Below are positions 37,393 to 46,063 of a stretch of 64,000 bases of DNA, one piece after another; within the stretch, counting starts at the first letter, position 1; each line of letters starts with the position of its first letter. The notes beneath the pieces are model-generated. The model was not told the DNA's origin and did not search any database. It saw only the letters and a list, made by a program, of their open reading frames with translations. The stretch lies in contig NZ_FMZM01000003.1 of assembly GCF_900101465.1 (NCBI RefSeq), forward strand, positions 186,001-250,000. Reading direction: 5' to 3'. This DNA is from Nocardioides lianchengensis. GTDB lineage: Bacteria > Actinomycetota > Actinomycetes > Propionibacteriales > Nocardioidaceae. The position numbers and the translations under genes are program-made.

Positions 37393-39024
37393 ATGTCACC
37401 CAAGCCGCTGACGCAGAACCCCGCGCTGCGCGACGTCGTCTACAAGAACCAGTGGCGCGACGTCTTCGACGGCACCCTTCCCGACGGGTGGGAGCCCACG
37501 CTCAAGGTGTCGGTCGTGACCGCGGCCTTCAACAGCGCGACCCTGCCGCTGACGTTGGCCTCCCTCGCCGCCCAGGACTACCCCGAGGACCTGCTCGAGG
37601 TCGTCGTCATCGACGACGGCAGCGAGGTCCCGGTCGAGATCGGCGAGTTCGCCCCCAAGAACACCAAGCTGATCCGGGTCCCCGGCGACCAGGGGTGGGG
37701 CCGCTCCCACGCGCTGAAGGTCGGCATCGACGCCTCCGACGGCGACATCATCTACTGGGTCGACTCCGACATGATCCTGTTCTCGGACAACGTCCGCGAG
37801 CACGCGAAGTGGGCGCACTTCATCCCCGAGGCCGCGACCATCGGCCACAAGGGCTTCGTGGAGGAGTGGGACTTCACCCCCGAGCAGGTGTACGACGAGG
37901 TGCGGTCCGGCGAGATCCGTCGCCACCACGACCTGGACACGCTGCACCGGCACTGGTCGCTCGAGGTCTTCGAGAAGACCGACGAGCTCAACACCAGCTC
38001 GGGTCGCAACTACGCCACCCACATGGGCGCCTGCGCGACGGTGACGCGCGCCGTCTACGACCGGACGAATGGCCAGGACCCCGACCTCAAGCTCGGCGAC
38101 GACACCGAGATCGCCTACCAGATGTGGCAGCGCGGGTCGGTCTTCATCCCGGTGCACTCCGCCCAGACCTACCACCTCGGTCGCGCGACGATCCAGGACA
38201 AGGCTGCCGAGGTCTCGCACTTCAACAACATCCACTTCGCCCAGCGGATGCCGATGCCGCGCTACCGCCGCCGTGCGGACAACCGGCAGTGGGAGGTCCC
38301 CTACATCACCGCCGTCGTGCGCACCGACGTCGAGACGGCGGCCCTGGCCCGCGAGTGCGTGGACCGGCTGCTCAACCAGTCCGAGTCGGACCTCCGCGTG
38401 CTGCTGGTCGGTCCGTGGTCGAGCCTGCAGGGCGGTCGGCGGCGAGTCCTCGCCGATCCGCTGCTGGAGCTCTACCTCACCGCCGAGTGGTACCGCGGCG
38501 AGGGGAGGGTGCAGTTGGTCGACGAGGACCCGGGCGACGTGTTCCCGAGCCCCTACCGGCTCGACCTGCCGGTCACCGTCGGCCTGGGCTCGCGGGCCGT
38601 CCAGAAGATGATGCGGGTCGCCTTCGGCGAGGACCTGGGCGTCGCCAACTTCTTCCCGCCGGCCGGGGCGGACGTCTCGGACTCGGTCTCCGTCACGTTC
38701 ACTGCGGCGGCGAGCCGGGCAGCGACGTACGTCTCCGACGACGTCAGCCTGGTCGAGGCGCTCGATGCCGTGTGGGGGGTCGAGTGGAAGCCCAACCTCG
38801 ACCTCGGCTTCGTCGATCTCCGTACCGCCGACCTCGACGAGAAGATCAAGCGGGCCGACCCCGAGCAGGTCGAGAACCTCAAGGCTCGGCTGGCCCGGCA
38901 CAAGGAGCGCCTGCAGGAGACCCGGGAGGAGCTCGAGGAGCTCCGCGAGCGCACCGTCGTCTCGACGGTGCGGCGCGGCGTCGGACGGGCCGCCCGGTCC
39001 GCCCAGCGCCGGCTCCGCGCCTGA
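37393..39024 (+). CDS. Glycosyltransferase family 2 protein with C-terminal coiled coil
   Basis: The 543-residue protein has the GT-A fold: LKVSVVTAAFNSATLPLTLA, EVVVIDDGSEVPVEI, GDIIYWVDSDMILFSDNV (DxD) and LKLGDDTEIAYQMWQRG. Residues ~300-470 form a second domain, and the last ~50 residues (ENLKARLARHKERLQETREE) form a charged coiled coil. The spacing in EVVVIDDGSE and the DxD motif support sugar-nucleotide binding. It ends 16 bp from the convergent methyltransferase, with a hairpin over the junction. Confidence 0.82.
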   Translation: MSPKPLTQNPALRDVVYKNQWRDVFDGTLPDGWEPTLKVSVVTAAFNSATLPLTLASLAAQDYPEDLLEVVVIDDGSEVPVEIGEFAPKNTKLIRVPGDQGWGRSHALKVGIDASDGDIIYWVDSDMILFSDNVREHAKWAHFIPEAATIGHKGFVEEWDFTPEQVYDEVRSGEIRRHHDLDTLHRHWSLEVFEKTDELNTSSGRNYATHMGACATVTRAVYDRTNGQDPDLKLGDDTEIAYQMWQRGSVFIPVHSAQTYHLGRATIQDKAAEVSHFNNIHFAQRMPMPRYRRRADNRQWEVPYITAVVRTDVETAALARECVDRLLNQSESDLRVLLVGPWSSLQGGRRRVLADPLLELYLTAEWYRGEGRVQLVDEDPGDVFPSPYRLDLPVTVGLGSRAVQKMMRVAFGEDLGVANFFPPAGADVSDSVSVTFTAAASRAATYVSDDVSLVEALDAVWGVEWKPNLDLGFVDLRTADLDEKIKRADPEQVENLKARLARHKERLQETREELEELRERTVVSTVRRGVGRAARSAQRRLRA

Positions 39025-39036
39025 GCGACCGGGTCC

Positions 39037-39061
39037 GGGGTCAGGCGAGCAGCCTGACCCC
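39037..39061 (+). terminator. 10-bp hairpin at the convergent end of GT2 and the TylF-like gene
   Basis: GGGGTCAGGC (39037-39046) pairs perfectly with GCCTGACCCC (39052-39061) around a GAGCA loop, 12 nt after the GT2 stop. It lies over the last codons of the minus-strand gene and may end both transcripts. Confidence 0.5.
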
Positions 39062-39751
39062 GAGGTTCATGTGCCCGATGCTGATCCCCTCGTAGGAGAA
39101 GCCCGTGCGCTCGAGGAGCTCCAGGAACGCCTTGTGCTCGTGGTTCTGCCAGCCGTAGTAGCCGAAGTACTCGTCGAAGACGATCACGGTCCCCGGGACG
39201 AACCAGTCCAGGAGCGTGTCCATCACCGTCTTGGTCGAGCTGTAGAGGTCGGCGTCGAGGTGGACGAAGGCGAAGGGACCCTGATGGGCCGTGGCGAACT
39301 CCGGCACCGTCTTGTCGAAGAACCCGACGTGGAACTCGACGTTGGAGACGGGCAGCTCCGGCGGGACCCCACCCACGTCGAAGGCACCCTCGCCCTTCTC
39401 CGTGCCGCTCCAGGACTCCGGCAGCCCGACGAAGCTGTCGAAGCCGTGCACGGTCCGGTCGTCGAAGAACTGGGCGATCTGGGTGAGGGACGTGCCCTGG
39501 AAGACGCCGAACTCGGCGACCATCCCGTCGATCGTGACCGCCCTCAGGGCGGCGGCGATCGCGGCTGGCTTGGTGGCCGAGATCTGCGCGGTGTCGAGCC
39601 GGCGCTCGGCCTCGATGTAGTCGACGGACTGGGCAACGCCCCGCTCGCGCAGCTGCACCGGCACCGACGGCGGCGGGGTGCGCCGGCCGGCGACCAGCTC
39701 CCTGCGGATCGCGCGCAGCAGATTAACGACTTGCTTGTCCGGCTCGGGCAC
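39041..39751 (-). CDS. TylF/MycF-like O-methyltransferase
   Basis: The 236-residue protein is a class I SAM methyltransferase of the macrocin-O-methyltransferase type: GMVAEFGVFQGTSLTQIA (SAM loop), HGFDSFVGLPESW, FVHLDADLYSSTKTVMD and FDEYFGYYGWQNHEHKAF. TylF relatives methylate sugar hydroxyls. The GTG start is chosen because GAGGAG sits 5 nt upstream. It is the only minus-strand gene of the glycan island and is divergent from the next methyltransferase. Confidence 0.8.
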   Translation of the reverse strand: MPEPDKQVVNLLRAIRRELVAGRRTPPPSVPVQLRERGVAQSVDYIEAERRLDTAQISATKPAAIAAALRAVTIDGMVAEFGVFQGTSLTQIAQFFDDRTVHGFDSFVGLPESWSGTEKGEGAFDVGGVPPELPVSNVEFHVGFFDKTVPEFATAHQGPFAFVHLDADLYSSTKTVMDTLLDWFVPGTVIVFDEYFGYYGWQNHEHKAFLELLERTGFSYEGISIGHMNLGVRLLA

Positions 39752-39840
39752 GTGCACTCCTCGGTCGGTGGTTCGGTCCGCCGACCCTACAAGCACCCGG
39801 CCCCCGGGGCACCCGACGTCACCCCCCTCCTGCCCTCCCC

Positions 39841-39846
39841 TATGAT
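39841..39846 (+). promoter_or_regulatory. Candidate -10 element TATGAT
   Basis: TATGAT stands out in a GC-rich intergenic stretch, 30 nt before the GTG of the methyltransferase at 39877. No good -35 was seen. Confidence 0.4.
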
Positions 39847-39876
39847 CGGGCCCAAACCGGCCACGAGGAGGCAGTT

Positions 39877-40893
39877 GTGAGTGTTCGAACGCGGCTCGGT
39901 CGCGGCCTGGAGGCGACGCTGGGGAAGGAGCGCACGGACAAGGTCCGCCGGGCGGAGCTCCACTACCGCCGGCAGCTGGCCGACCGGCTCGCGCCGCCCC
40001 CGCCTCCCAAGCCCGCGAAGCGCCGTCGTCCGGCCGCGAAGGCCTCGCCGGCCCCGTCGGCTCCGGTGGCCAAGCCCCGCCCGCTCGGCGAGCCCAACGA
40101 CCGCCAGGGCGGCTGGATCGCCTCGGACCCGTTCGTGCCTCACCCCACCCCGGTGCTCTCGCGCCACGACCTCCTCCGTGGCCTGCACGAGCACCTGCAG
40201 CCGCGCACGTACTTCGAGATCGGCGTCAACGAGGGCTCGAGCCTGACGCTGTCACGCACCCGGTCGGTGGCCGTCGACCCCGAGTTCGTCGTCAGCAAGC
40301 CGCTGCACTGCGACCTCGACCTGGTCCAGGCCAAGAGCGACGAGTTCTTCACCCGGCCCGACGCGCTGGCGCACTTCGAGGGCACCCCGATCGACCTGGC
40401 GTTCATCGACGGCATGCACCTGTCCGAGTTCGCGCTGCGCGACTTCATGAACGTCGAGCGCCACCTCTCGCCGACCGGTGTGACCGTGCTCGACGACGTG
40501 CTGCCCCGCAACGGTCTGGAGGCTGCCCGCCGCCGGGTCACGGGCGCATGGGCGGGCGACGTCTACAAGGCGGTCGAGATCATCGCCCGCCACCGACCCG
40601 ACCTGCTCGTCATCCTGGTCAACACCGGTCCGACCGGCACGGCCGTCGTCATCGGCGCGGACCCGGCCTCCGAGGTGCTCCCCTCGGCCTACGACTCCGA
40701 GGTCCCCTACCTGGAGGCCGATGACCCGCAGACGCCGCCGCAGGCCTACATGGCGCGCACCATCGCCGTGGACCCCGCGGACCTGCTGGCGTCGGAGGCG
40801 TGGCCGCTCATCGTCCAGGCTCGGGAGACCGGCGACGCCGCCGCCTTCGAGAAGGCGCGGGAGATCCTGCGCGCGATCCCGACGTTGGGCTGA
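39877..40893 (+). CDS. Class I SAM methyltransferase with basic Pro/Ala-rich N-terminus
   Basis: The 338-residue protein has a Lys/Arg/Pro-rich first ~80 residues (RLAPPPPPKPAKRRRP), then a methyltransferase domain: RTYFEIGVNEGSSLTLSRT (SAM loop), GTPIDLAFIDGMHLSEFALR and GVTVLDDVLPRNGLEAARR. The GTG has GGAGG 6 nt upstream. The domain is related to the C-terminal half of the GT61 fusion at 42436: both share a VLD(D/N)VLP motif followed by a GDV(Y/F)K segment. It precedes two GT61 genes with 10 and 5 nt gaps and is likely co-transcribed with them. Confidence 0.8.
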   Translation: MSVRTRLGRGLEATLGKERTDKVRRAELHYRRQLADRLAPPPPPKPAKRRRPAAKASPAPSAPVAKPRPLGEPNDRQGGWIASDPFVPHPTPVLSRHDLLRGLHEHLQPRTYFEIGVNEGSSLTLSRTRSVAVDPEFVVSKPLHCDLDLVQAKSDEFFTRPDALAHFEGTPIDLAFIDGMHLSEFALRDFMNVERHLSPTGVTVLDDVLPRNGLEAARRRVTGAWAGDVYKAVEIIARHRPDLLVILVNTGPTGTAVVIGADPASEVLPSAYDSEVPYLEADDPQTPPQAYMARTIAVDPADLLASEAWPLIVQARETGDAAAFEKAREILRAIPTLG

Positions 40894-40903
40894 GCGCGAC
40901 GCC

Positions 40904-42430
40904 GTGAGCTCACTCGGCACGCGCCACGTCACGAACGGCGTCGTCTATCCCACGATCCGGGTGGCGTCCCACCCCGGCAAGCTCCTGATGGGGGTGTACG
41001 ACGGGACCGGGGCCTACGTCGAGGACACCGTCCTCGACCGCCGTTCGGGTGAGCAGGGCTTCCCCGTTCCGCCGGGTCTGTTCCCGGACATCGCGGACGG
41101 CGAGGCCTCGGAGGCGATCTACGCGGGGCCGCTCTACTACCACTTCGGTCACTTCCTGCTGGAGAGCCTGGCTCGCGCCTGGTACGCCCGCGGGCGCCCC
41201 GACCTCCCGCTGGTGTGGGCCGGGGCCCACAGCTGGGAGGACCCGAAGCTGCGGCCCTGGCAGCACGAGATCCTCGAGCTGCTCGGCCTGGAGAACCCGA
41301 CCCGGGTCCTGAACGGGCCCACCCGCTACGAGCGCCTGCACGTCCCCGACATCGGCTACCGCTACGACGACCGCTTCCACCCGGAGCACGCCGCCTTCAT
41401 GGCCGGCTACGACGGTCCCCCGCAGGACCCGGGTCAGCGACTGTGGCTGTCGCGCAGCAAGCTCGCGAGCGACGCCCGCGACCTGTTCGCCGGTCCGACC
41501 GAGCAGCGTCTCGCCGCCGCCGGCTGGACGATCGTGCACCCCGAGTCGCTCGGCGTCCGCGACCAGCTCGACCACCTCGCCCGAGCCTCCGTCGTCGCCG
41601 GCGAGGAGGGCTCGGCCTTCCACACCCTGATGCTGCTCAAGGACGTGACCGGCAAACGGTTCCACATCCTGCGGCGTCACGGTGAGGAGCACCGGAACAT
41701 GCACACCGTCGGTGACGCCCGGGGCGTCGACCAGACCTTCCACACCCTCGAGCACGAGCGCGTCCTGCGGGCCGAGGGACGGGTCGTCTCCAAGCTGAAC
41801 CCGAGCTCCTCGGAGATCCTCGATCTCCTGCAGGTGTCGGTCCCGCCGGCACGGGCGACCAGACCGAGCCGGGCCGACGAGGCGGCCCTCCAGGCCCTCG
41901 AGCGGCTCGGGCCGAACAGCCTGCTCGACACCGGCTCCGCGTCCCCGACCGTCGTGCTCGGGTCGTCGGCCGCGGTGCGGGTCACCGTCAACCCGCACTT
42001 CGACGACGACCCCCGGGCCCACGTGGCCTCCGGCGTGGCGTTCTTCGAGCTCGACCTGGCCACCTACGTCGAGCACTTCCACGACCGCCCGCAGCGCTTC
42101 GACGTGGTCCGGCTGAGCGGCTCCTCGTTCGAGGACCTGATGAGGGCCTTCCGCGCCACCAAACGGCTCGGCCACCCCGAGACCACCTGGATGCTCGGCA
42201 TCGGAGAGGTGGCCGCCCGCGCAGCCCTCGCGATCCAGTCCGGCCACCCCCATCACGTCGCCCGGCGGGTCCTCGTCGGTCGGACCCCGCTCTACATCGC
42301 CCGACGCAGGCCGGGCAAGCTCTGGCGCGAGGCCTCGGTCGCGGAGCTCTCGGGCAGTGAGGTCGCGCGGCAGACCCGCTGGCTGCCGCTGGGCCGGCTC
42401 CGGCGACTGCACCGCCAGGACCCGTCCTGA
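40904..42430 (+). CDS. GT61 (DUF563)-like glycosyltransferase with degenerate C-terminal domain
   Basis: The 508-residue protein has the GT61/DUF563 core: HFGHFLLESLARAWYARG, QRLWLSRSKLASDARDL and LDHLARASVVAGEEGSAFHT. Residues ~330-460 line up with the methyltransferase-like half of the downstream gene (GVAFFELDLATYVEHFHDRP aligns with GAHFYELSLDRFLDRFAEGR) but lack the SAM loop and VLDNVLP motif, so this domain is probably inactive. The GTG lies 10 nt after the previous stop and has no ribosome box, consistent with coupling. Confidence 0.78.
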   Translation: MSSLGTRHVTNGVVYPTIRVASHPGKLLMGVYDGTGAYVEDTVLDRRSGEQGFPVPPGLFPDIADGEASEAIYAGPLYYHFGHFLLESLARAWYARGRPDLPLVWAGAHSWEDPKLRPWQHEILELLGLENPTRVLNGPTRYERLHVPDIGYRYDDRFHPEHAAFMAGYDGPPQDPGQRLWLSRSKLASDARDLFAGPTEQRLAAAGWTIVHPESLGVRDQLDHLARASVVAGEEGSAFHTLMLLKDVTGKRFHILRRHGEEHRNMHTVGDARGVDQTFHTLEHERVLRAEGRVVSKLNPSSSEILDLLQVSVPPARATRPSRADEAALQALERLGPNSLLDTGSASPTVVLGSSAAVRVTVNPHFDDDPRAHVASGVAFFELDLATYVEHFHDRPQRFDVVRLSGSSFEDLMRAFRATKRLGHPETTWMLGIGEVAARAALAIQSGHPHHVARRVLVGRTPLYIARRRPGKLWREASVAELSGSEVARQTRWLPLGRLRRLHRQDPS

Positions 42431-42435
42431 ACGAC

Positions 42436-44115
42436 GTGCCCGCGGTGGAGCCCGGTCCGCTCGAGGTGCAGTCGCTCCCCGGGGCGACGGCGTACCCCCG
42501 GCACCCCGCGCCCGAGCCCCGCACGGTCCGGGCCGGTGTCCTGCGGGCGGACGGGAGCGTGCTGGAGTCGACCCTCGACGACCGCCGCCACGGCGACCGC
42601 ACCTACGTGGCGCCGGAGCCGGCTCAGCTCGGCGAGCCCGAGCACGTAGCGCGCGAGGCGATCTACGCCGGCGTCTTCCACGACGTGTACGGCCACTTCC
42701 TGCTGGAGGGTCTCCAACGCCTCTGGTGGGCTGCCGAGCACCCCGACCTGCCGATCGTGTGGGTGGCCGACGCCGGCCTTCCGGCCCCCACCCTGTCCGC
42801 CTGGCAGCGGGACATGCTGGAGGTCGTCGGCATCCGCAACGAGGTCCTCGTGCTGACCCGACCGACGACCTTCTCCGTCCTGCACGTTCCGGACGCCGGC
42901 TACAAGTACGCCGACTGGAGCCACCCGGACCACATCGACTTCCTGGCGTCGTACGACGGCCCTCCGCAGGAGGACGGCAGGCGTCTGTGGCTCTCCCGGG
43001 ACGGCCGGACCGGCGTGGGGGTGATCAACCGCGAGATCATCGAGCGCCGACTCGAGGCCCAGGGGTGGACCATCGTCACCCCTGAGCTGATGCCGCTGCG
43101 CGACCAGCTCGACGCGCTGGCCCGGGCCGAGGTGGTGGCCGGCGAGGAAGGCTCGACGTTCCACACCCTGCTGCTGCTCCGCGACATCGAGCGCAAGCGC
43201 TTCCATGTCTTCCGCCGTCACGGCCCCGAGCACCTGTCGTTCACCACCATCGGGGACGCGCGCCGGGTCGACCAGCAGATCCACTCGTGCAGCCACGATG
43301 CCGTGCTGTCGGTCGAGGGGCGTGCGGTGGTGCGTCTCGCGCCGAACGCCGCGCAGTACCTCAGCCACCTCCGGATCCGGATCCCGCGCCCCCGGGCGCT
43401 GCCCGAGGGCTGGAAGCCGAGCGCGACCATCCGCCGGGTCAACGCCCTCGCCGAGGTCCTCGGGGCGCGGACCCTGCTGCAGGTCGGGTGGCGCGGGCAG
43501 GCGATCTTCACCCAGCTCGTCGTCCCCCACCGCGACGTCGTCGACGAGCACTTCCGCTTCGACGTGCGCAGCTACCGGGACCAGGGTGCGCACTTCTACG
43601 AGCTGAGCCTCGACCGGTTCCTGGACCGGTTCGCCGAAGGACGCCGCTACGACCTGGTCCTGGTCGACGATCCGCACGACTGGCGCACGGCGCTGGAGCA
43701 GATCCGCACGGTCTTCGCCACCGCCGCCCACGACGGCACGGTCCTGGTCCTCGACAACGTGCTCCCCGTCGACGCGGCCTCCACCGCCCCCGACCGCGAG
43801 ACGGCCATGCGGCTGCGCCAGGAGGCGGGCAGTGAGCGCAAGGCCTGGCACGGTGACGTCTTCAAGACCGTGTTCGCCCTCCACGACCTGCACCCCGAGC
43901 TGAGCTACCGCACCATCACGACGGGCGGCAATCCGCAGACGGTCGTCTGGCGCGAGCCGCGCCGGGTGCGACCCCGGTTCAGCGGGGAGGCGGAGATCGG
44001 TCGGCTCTCGTACGCCGATGTCGACCGACACCGCGACCTCTACGCCGCGGGACCCGAGGCCGACGTCATCGCGGGCGCGGCTCGCGCCGTACAAGGCCGG
44101 ACCCCACGGGACTGA
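42436..44115 (+). CDS. GT61-methyltransferase fusion protein
   Basis: The 559-residue product joins a GT61-like N-terminal half (VYGHFLLEGLQRLWWAAEH, RRLWLSRDGRTG, LDALARAEVVAGEEGSTFHT) to a C-terminal half that resembles the stand-alone methyltransferase at 39877 (RYDLVLVDDPHDWRTALEQ, GTVLVLDNVLPVDAA and WHGDVFKTVFALHDLHPE). The expected SAM loop corresponds to ARTLLQVGWRGQAIFTQL, which is unusual (QVGW for a GxG), so activity is uncertain. The GTG is 5 nt after the preceding stop. It ends 27 bp from convergent ftsY. Confidence 0.77.
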   Translation: MPAVEPGPLEVQSLPGATAYPRHPAPEPRTVRAGVLRADGSVLESTLDDRRHGDRTYVAPEPAQLGEPEHVAREAIYAGVFHDVYGHFLLEGLQRLWWAAEHPDLPIVWVADAGLPAPTLSAWQRDMLEVVGIRNEVLVLTRPTTFSVLHVPDAGYKYADWSHPDHIDFLASYDGPPQEDGRRLWLSRDGRTGVGVINREIIERRLEAQGWTIVTPELMPLRDQLDALARAEVVAGEEGSTFHTLLLLRDIERKRFHVFRRHGPEHLSFTTIGDARRVDQQIHSCSHDAVLSVEGRAVVRLAPNAAQYLSHLRIRIPRPRALPEGWKPSATIRRVNALAEVLGARTLLQVGWRGQAIFTQLVVPHRDVVDEHFRFDVRSYRDQGAHFYELSLDRFLDRFAEGRRYDLVLVDDPHDWRTALEQIRTVFATAAHDGTVLVLDNVLPVDAASTAPDRETAMRLRQEAGSERKAWHGDVFKTVFALHDLHPELSYRTITTGGNPQTVVWREPRRVRPRFSGEAEIGRLSYADVDRHRDLYAAGPEADVIAGAARAVQGRTPRD

Positions 44116-44142
44116 CCTCCCGGCCCGGCGACCGGGTCCGGC

Positions 44143-45303
44143 TCAGCCGAGCAGGGCGTCGACGAAGGCCTCGGGGCTGAACGGCGCCAGGTCGTCGGCG
44201 CCCTCGCCGAGCCCTACGAGCTTCACCGGGACGCCCAGCTCGCGCTGGACGGCGACGACGATGCCGCCCTTGGCCGAGCCGTCGAGCTTCGTCAGCACGA
44301 TGCCCGTGACGTCGACGACCTCGCTGAACACCCGGGCCTGGATCATGCCGTTCTGACCGGTCGTGGCGTCGAGCACCAGCAGCACCTCGGTGACCGGGGC
44401 CTGCTTCTCGATCACCCGCTTGACCTTGCCGAGCTCGTCCATCAGGCCGGCCTTGTTCTGGAGCCGGCCCGCAGTGTCGACGATGACGGTGTCGACGCCG
44501 CGGTCGACGCCGTCCTTGACCGCCTCGAAGGCGACGCTCGCCGGGTCGGTGCCCTCGGCGCCCCGGACGACCTCGACCCCGACCCGCTCGCCCCAGGTGG
44601 CCAGCTGGTCGACGGCAGCGGCGCGGAAGGTGTCGGCCGCGCCGAGGACGACGCTGCGGTCCTCGGCGACCAGGATCCGCGCGATCTTGCCGACCGTCGT
44701 GGTCTTGCCGGCGCCGTTCACCCCGACCACGAGGACGACGCCCGGGCGCCCGTCCTCACCGCTGACCTGCAAGCGTCGGTCCATGGTCGGGTCGACCAGG
44801 GCGACGAGCTCCTCGCGCAGCACGGTCCGGGCGTCGACCGCGCCCCCCTCGACGCGCAGCCGGGTCCGCAGCCGGTCGACCAGCTCCTGCGTGGGCGCGA
44901 CGCCGACATCGGCGGTGAGCAGCGTGTCCTCGATCGACTCCCAGGTGTCCTCGTCGAGCCGGTCGCGGCTGAGCAGCGCCAGCAGGCCGCGCCCGAGCCC
45001 GCCCTGCGAGCCGGCCAGCCGCTGCCGCAGACGGACCAGCCGGGACGCCGTACCCTCCGGGCGCTCCAGCGCGGGCGCCTCGGGCACCGGCTCCGGGGCG
45101 ACCTCGGGCTCGATCGTCGCGGGCGGGCTGCTCAGCTCGACCGGCGCCTCCGGGTCCGCCGGCGGGACCCCGAGGACGTCGGTGTGCGTGTTCGGGAGCG
45201 GACCGGGCTTGCGCCGGCGGGTCACGACCAGGCCGGCGACCGTCGCCACGAGGGCGACGCCGACCAGGGCGACGAGCAGGATCAGGAGAGCGACGGCGTC
45301 CAT
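44143..45303 (-). CDS. ftsY: Signal recognition particle receptor FtsY
   Basis: FtsY docks SRP-ribosome complexes at the membrane. The 386-residue protein has an N-terminal membrane helix (DAVALLILLVALVGVALVATV), an acidic/Pro linker, and the NG domain with VVGVNGAGKTTTVGKIAR, VIVDTAGRLQNKAGLMDEL and TKLDGSAKGGIVVAV. The ATG at 45303 is used; a TTG four codons earlier is possible. A membrane-helix start is typical for actinobacterial FtsY. Confidence 0.96.
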   Translation of the reverse strand: MDAVALLILLVALVGVALVATVAGLVVTRRRKPGPLPNTHTDVLGVPPADPEAPVELSSPPATIEPEVAPEPVPEAPALERPEGTASRLVRLRQRLAGSQGGLGRGLLALLSRDRLDEDTWESIEDTLLTADVGVAPTQELVDRLRTRLRVEGGAVDARTVLREELVALVDPTMDRRLQVSGEDGRPGVVLVVGVNGAGKTTTVGKIARILVAEDRSVVLGAADTFRAAAVDQLATWGERVGVEVVRGAEGTDPASVAFEAVKDGVDRGVDTVIVDTAGRLQNKAGLMDELGKVKRVIEKQAPVTEVLLVLDATTGQNGMIQARVFSEVVDVTGIVLTKLDGSAKGGIVVAVQRELGVPVKLVGLGEGADDLAPFSPEAFVDALLG

Positions 45304-45337
45304 GGGGACATCCAATCAGGAGGGCGCCGCGGTCCGG

Positions 45338-45535
45338 CTATCGGTGGAAGTCCATCGACCGCTCCTCGGTCTCCTCGGGCGCCACGGTCGGCAGGGCGTC
45401 GACGGTCCGCGTCATCGCGTCGCCGAGCCACGGGGCGGCCGGGATCTTCTCGCCGCGGTGCGGGTAGGCGGCGTAGAGGACCACGACTCCGGCGACGACG
45501 AGGATCACGGCCATGGTGATGACGAGGTAGAGCAA
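45338..45535 (-). CDS. Small membrane protein, unknown
   Basis: The 65-residue protein has one N-terminal hydrophobic helix (LYLVITMAVILVVAGVVVLY) and a polar tail (PAAPWLGDAMTRTVDALP). The TTG start is chosen because GGGAGG lies 7 nt upstream; an ORF reaching further upstream would add a His-rich leader without a ribosome site. It sits between the thioesterase and ftsY on the same strand. The family is not recognised. Confidence 0.65.
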   Translation of the reverse strand: MLYLVITMAVILVVAGVVVLYAAYPHRGEKIPAAPWLGDAMTRTVDALPTVAPEETEERSMDFHR

Positions 45536-45622
45536 GGGACGTCCTCCCGAGACGAGGTGGTGGTGGGTCGCACGGTGCGATACCCCGACCTCCACCGTCG
45601 CACACGACCGGTGGGGGACAGC

Positions 45623-46063
45623 TCAGCCGCGCAGGAGCGGCTCGACTGCGGCCCGGATCACGTCGGGCAGCGGTGCGACAGGGCGGGCCGGGTCGGTGTT
45701 GTCGACGTACACGTGCACGAAGCGGCCCTCGGCGGCCGCCTCCTCGCCGTCGCCCTGGAACAGCCCGATCCGGTAGATGACGCTGGAGCGACCGACCCTG
45801 TCGACCACCAGGCCGGTCTCGATCGGTTCGGGGAACCCGATCTCGCGGAAGTAGCGGCACGAGGTCTCGGCGACCACCCCGATCTGCGGCAGGTGACGCA
45901 CGTTGGTGCCGGTCGCCTCGAAGAGGAACGCGTTGACCGCCGTGTCGAAGAGCTCGTAGTAGGTCGCGTTGTTGAGGTGTCCGTAGGCGTCGTCGTCGCG
46001 CCAGCGGGTCGTGACGGTGCGCCAGGCGACGTAGTCGGCCCGGGTGGGGCGCTCCCCCGCCAT
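45623..46063 (-). CDS. Acyl-CoA thioesterase (4HBT/YbgC-like)
   Basis: The 146-residue hotdog-fold protein carries RWRDDDAYGHLNNATYYELFDT, whose HxNNxxYxxxFD is the 4-hydroxybenzoyl-CoA thioesterase signature (Asp at the catalytic site), and CRYFREIGFPEPIETGL. The ATG overlaps the smc stop by one base (TGATG), so it is probably co-transcribed with smc. The acyl-CoA substrate is unknown. Confidence 0.86.
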   Translation of the reverse strand: MAGERPTRADYVAWRTVTTRWRDDDAYGHLNNATYYELFDTAVNAFLFEATGTNVRHLPQIGVVAETSCRYFREIGFPEPIETGLVVDRVGRSSVIYRIGLFQGDGEEAAAEGRFVHVYVDNTDPARPVAPLPDVIRAAVEPLLRG

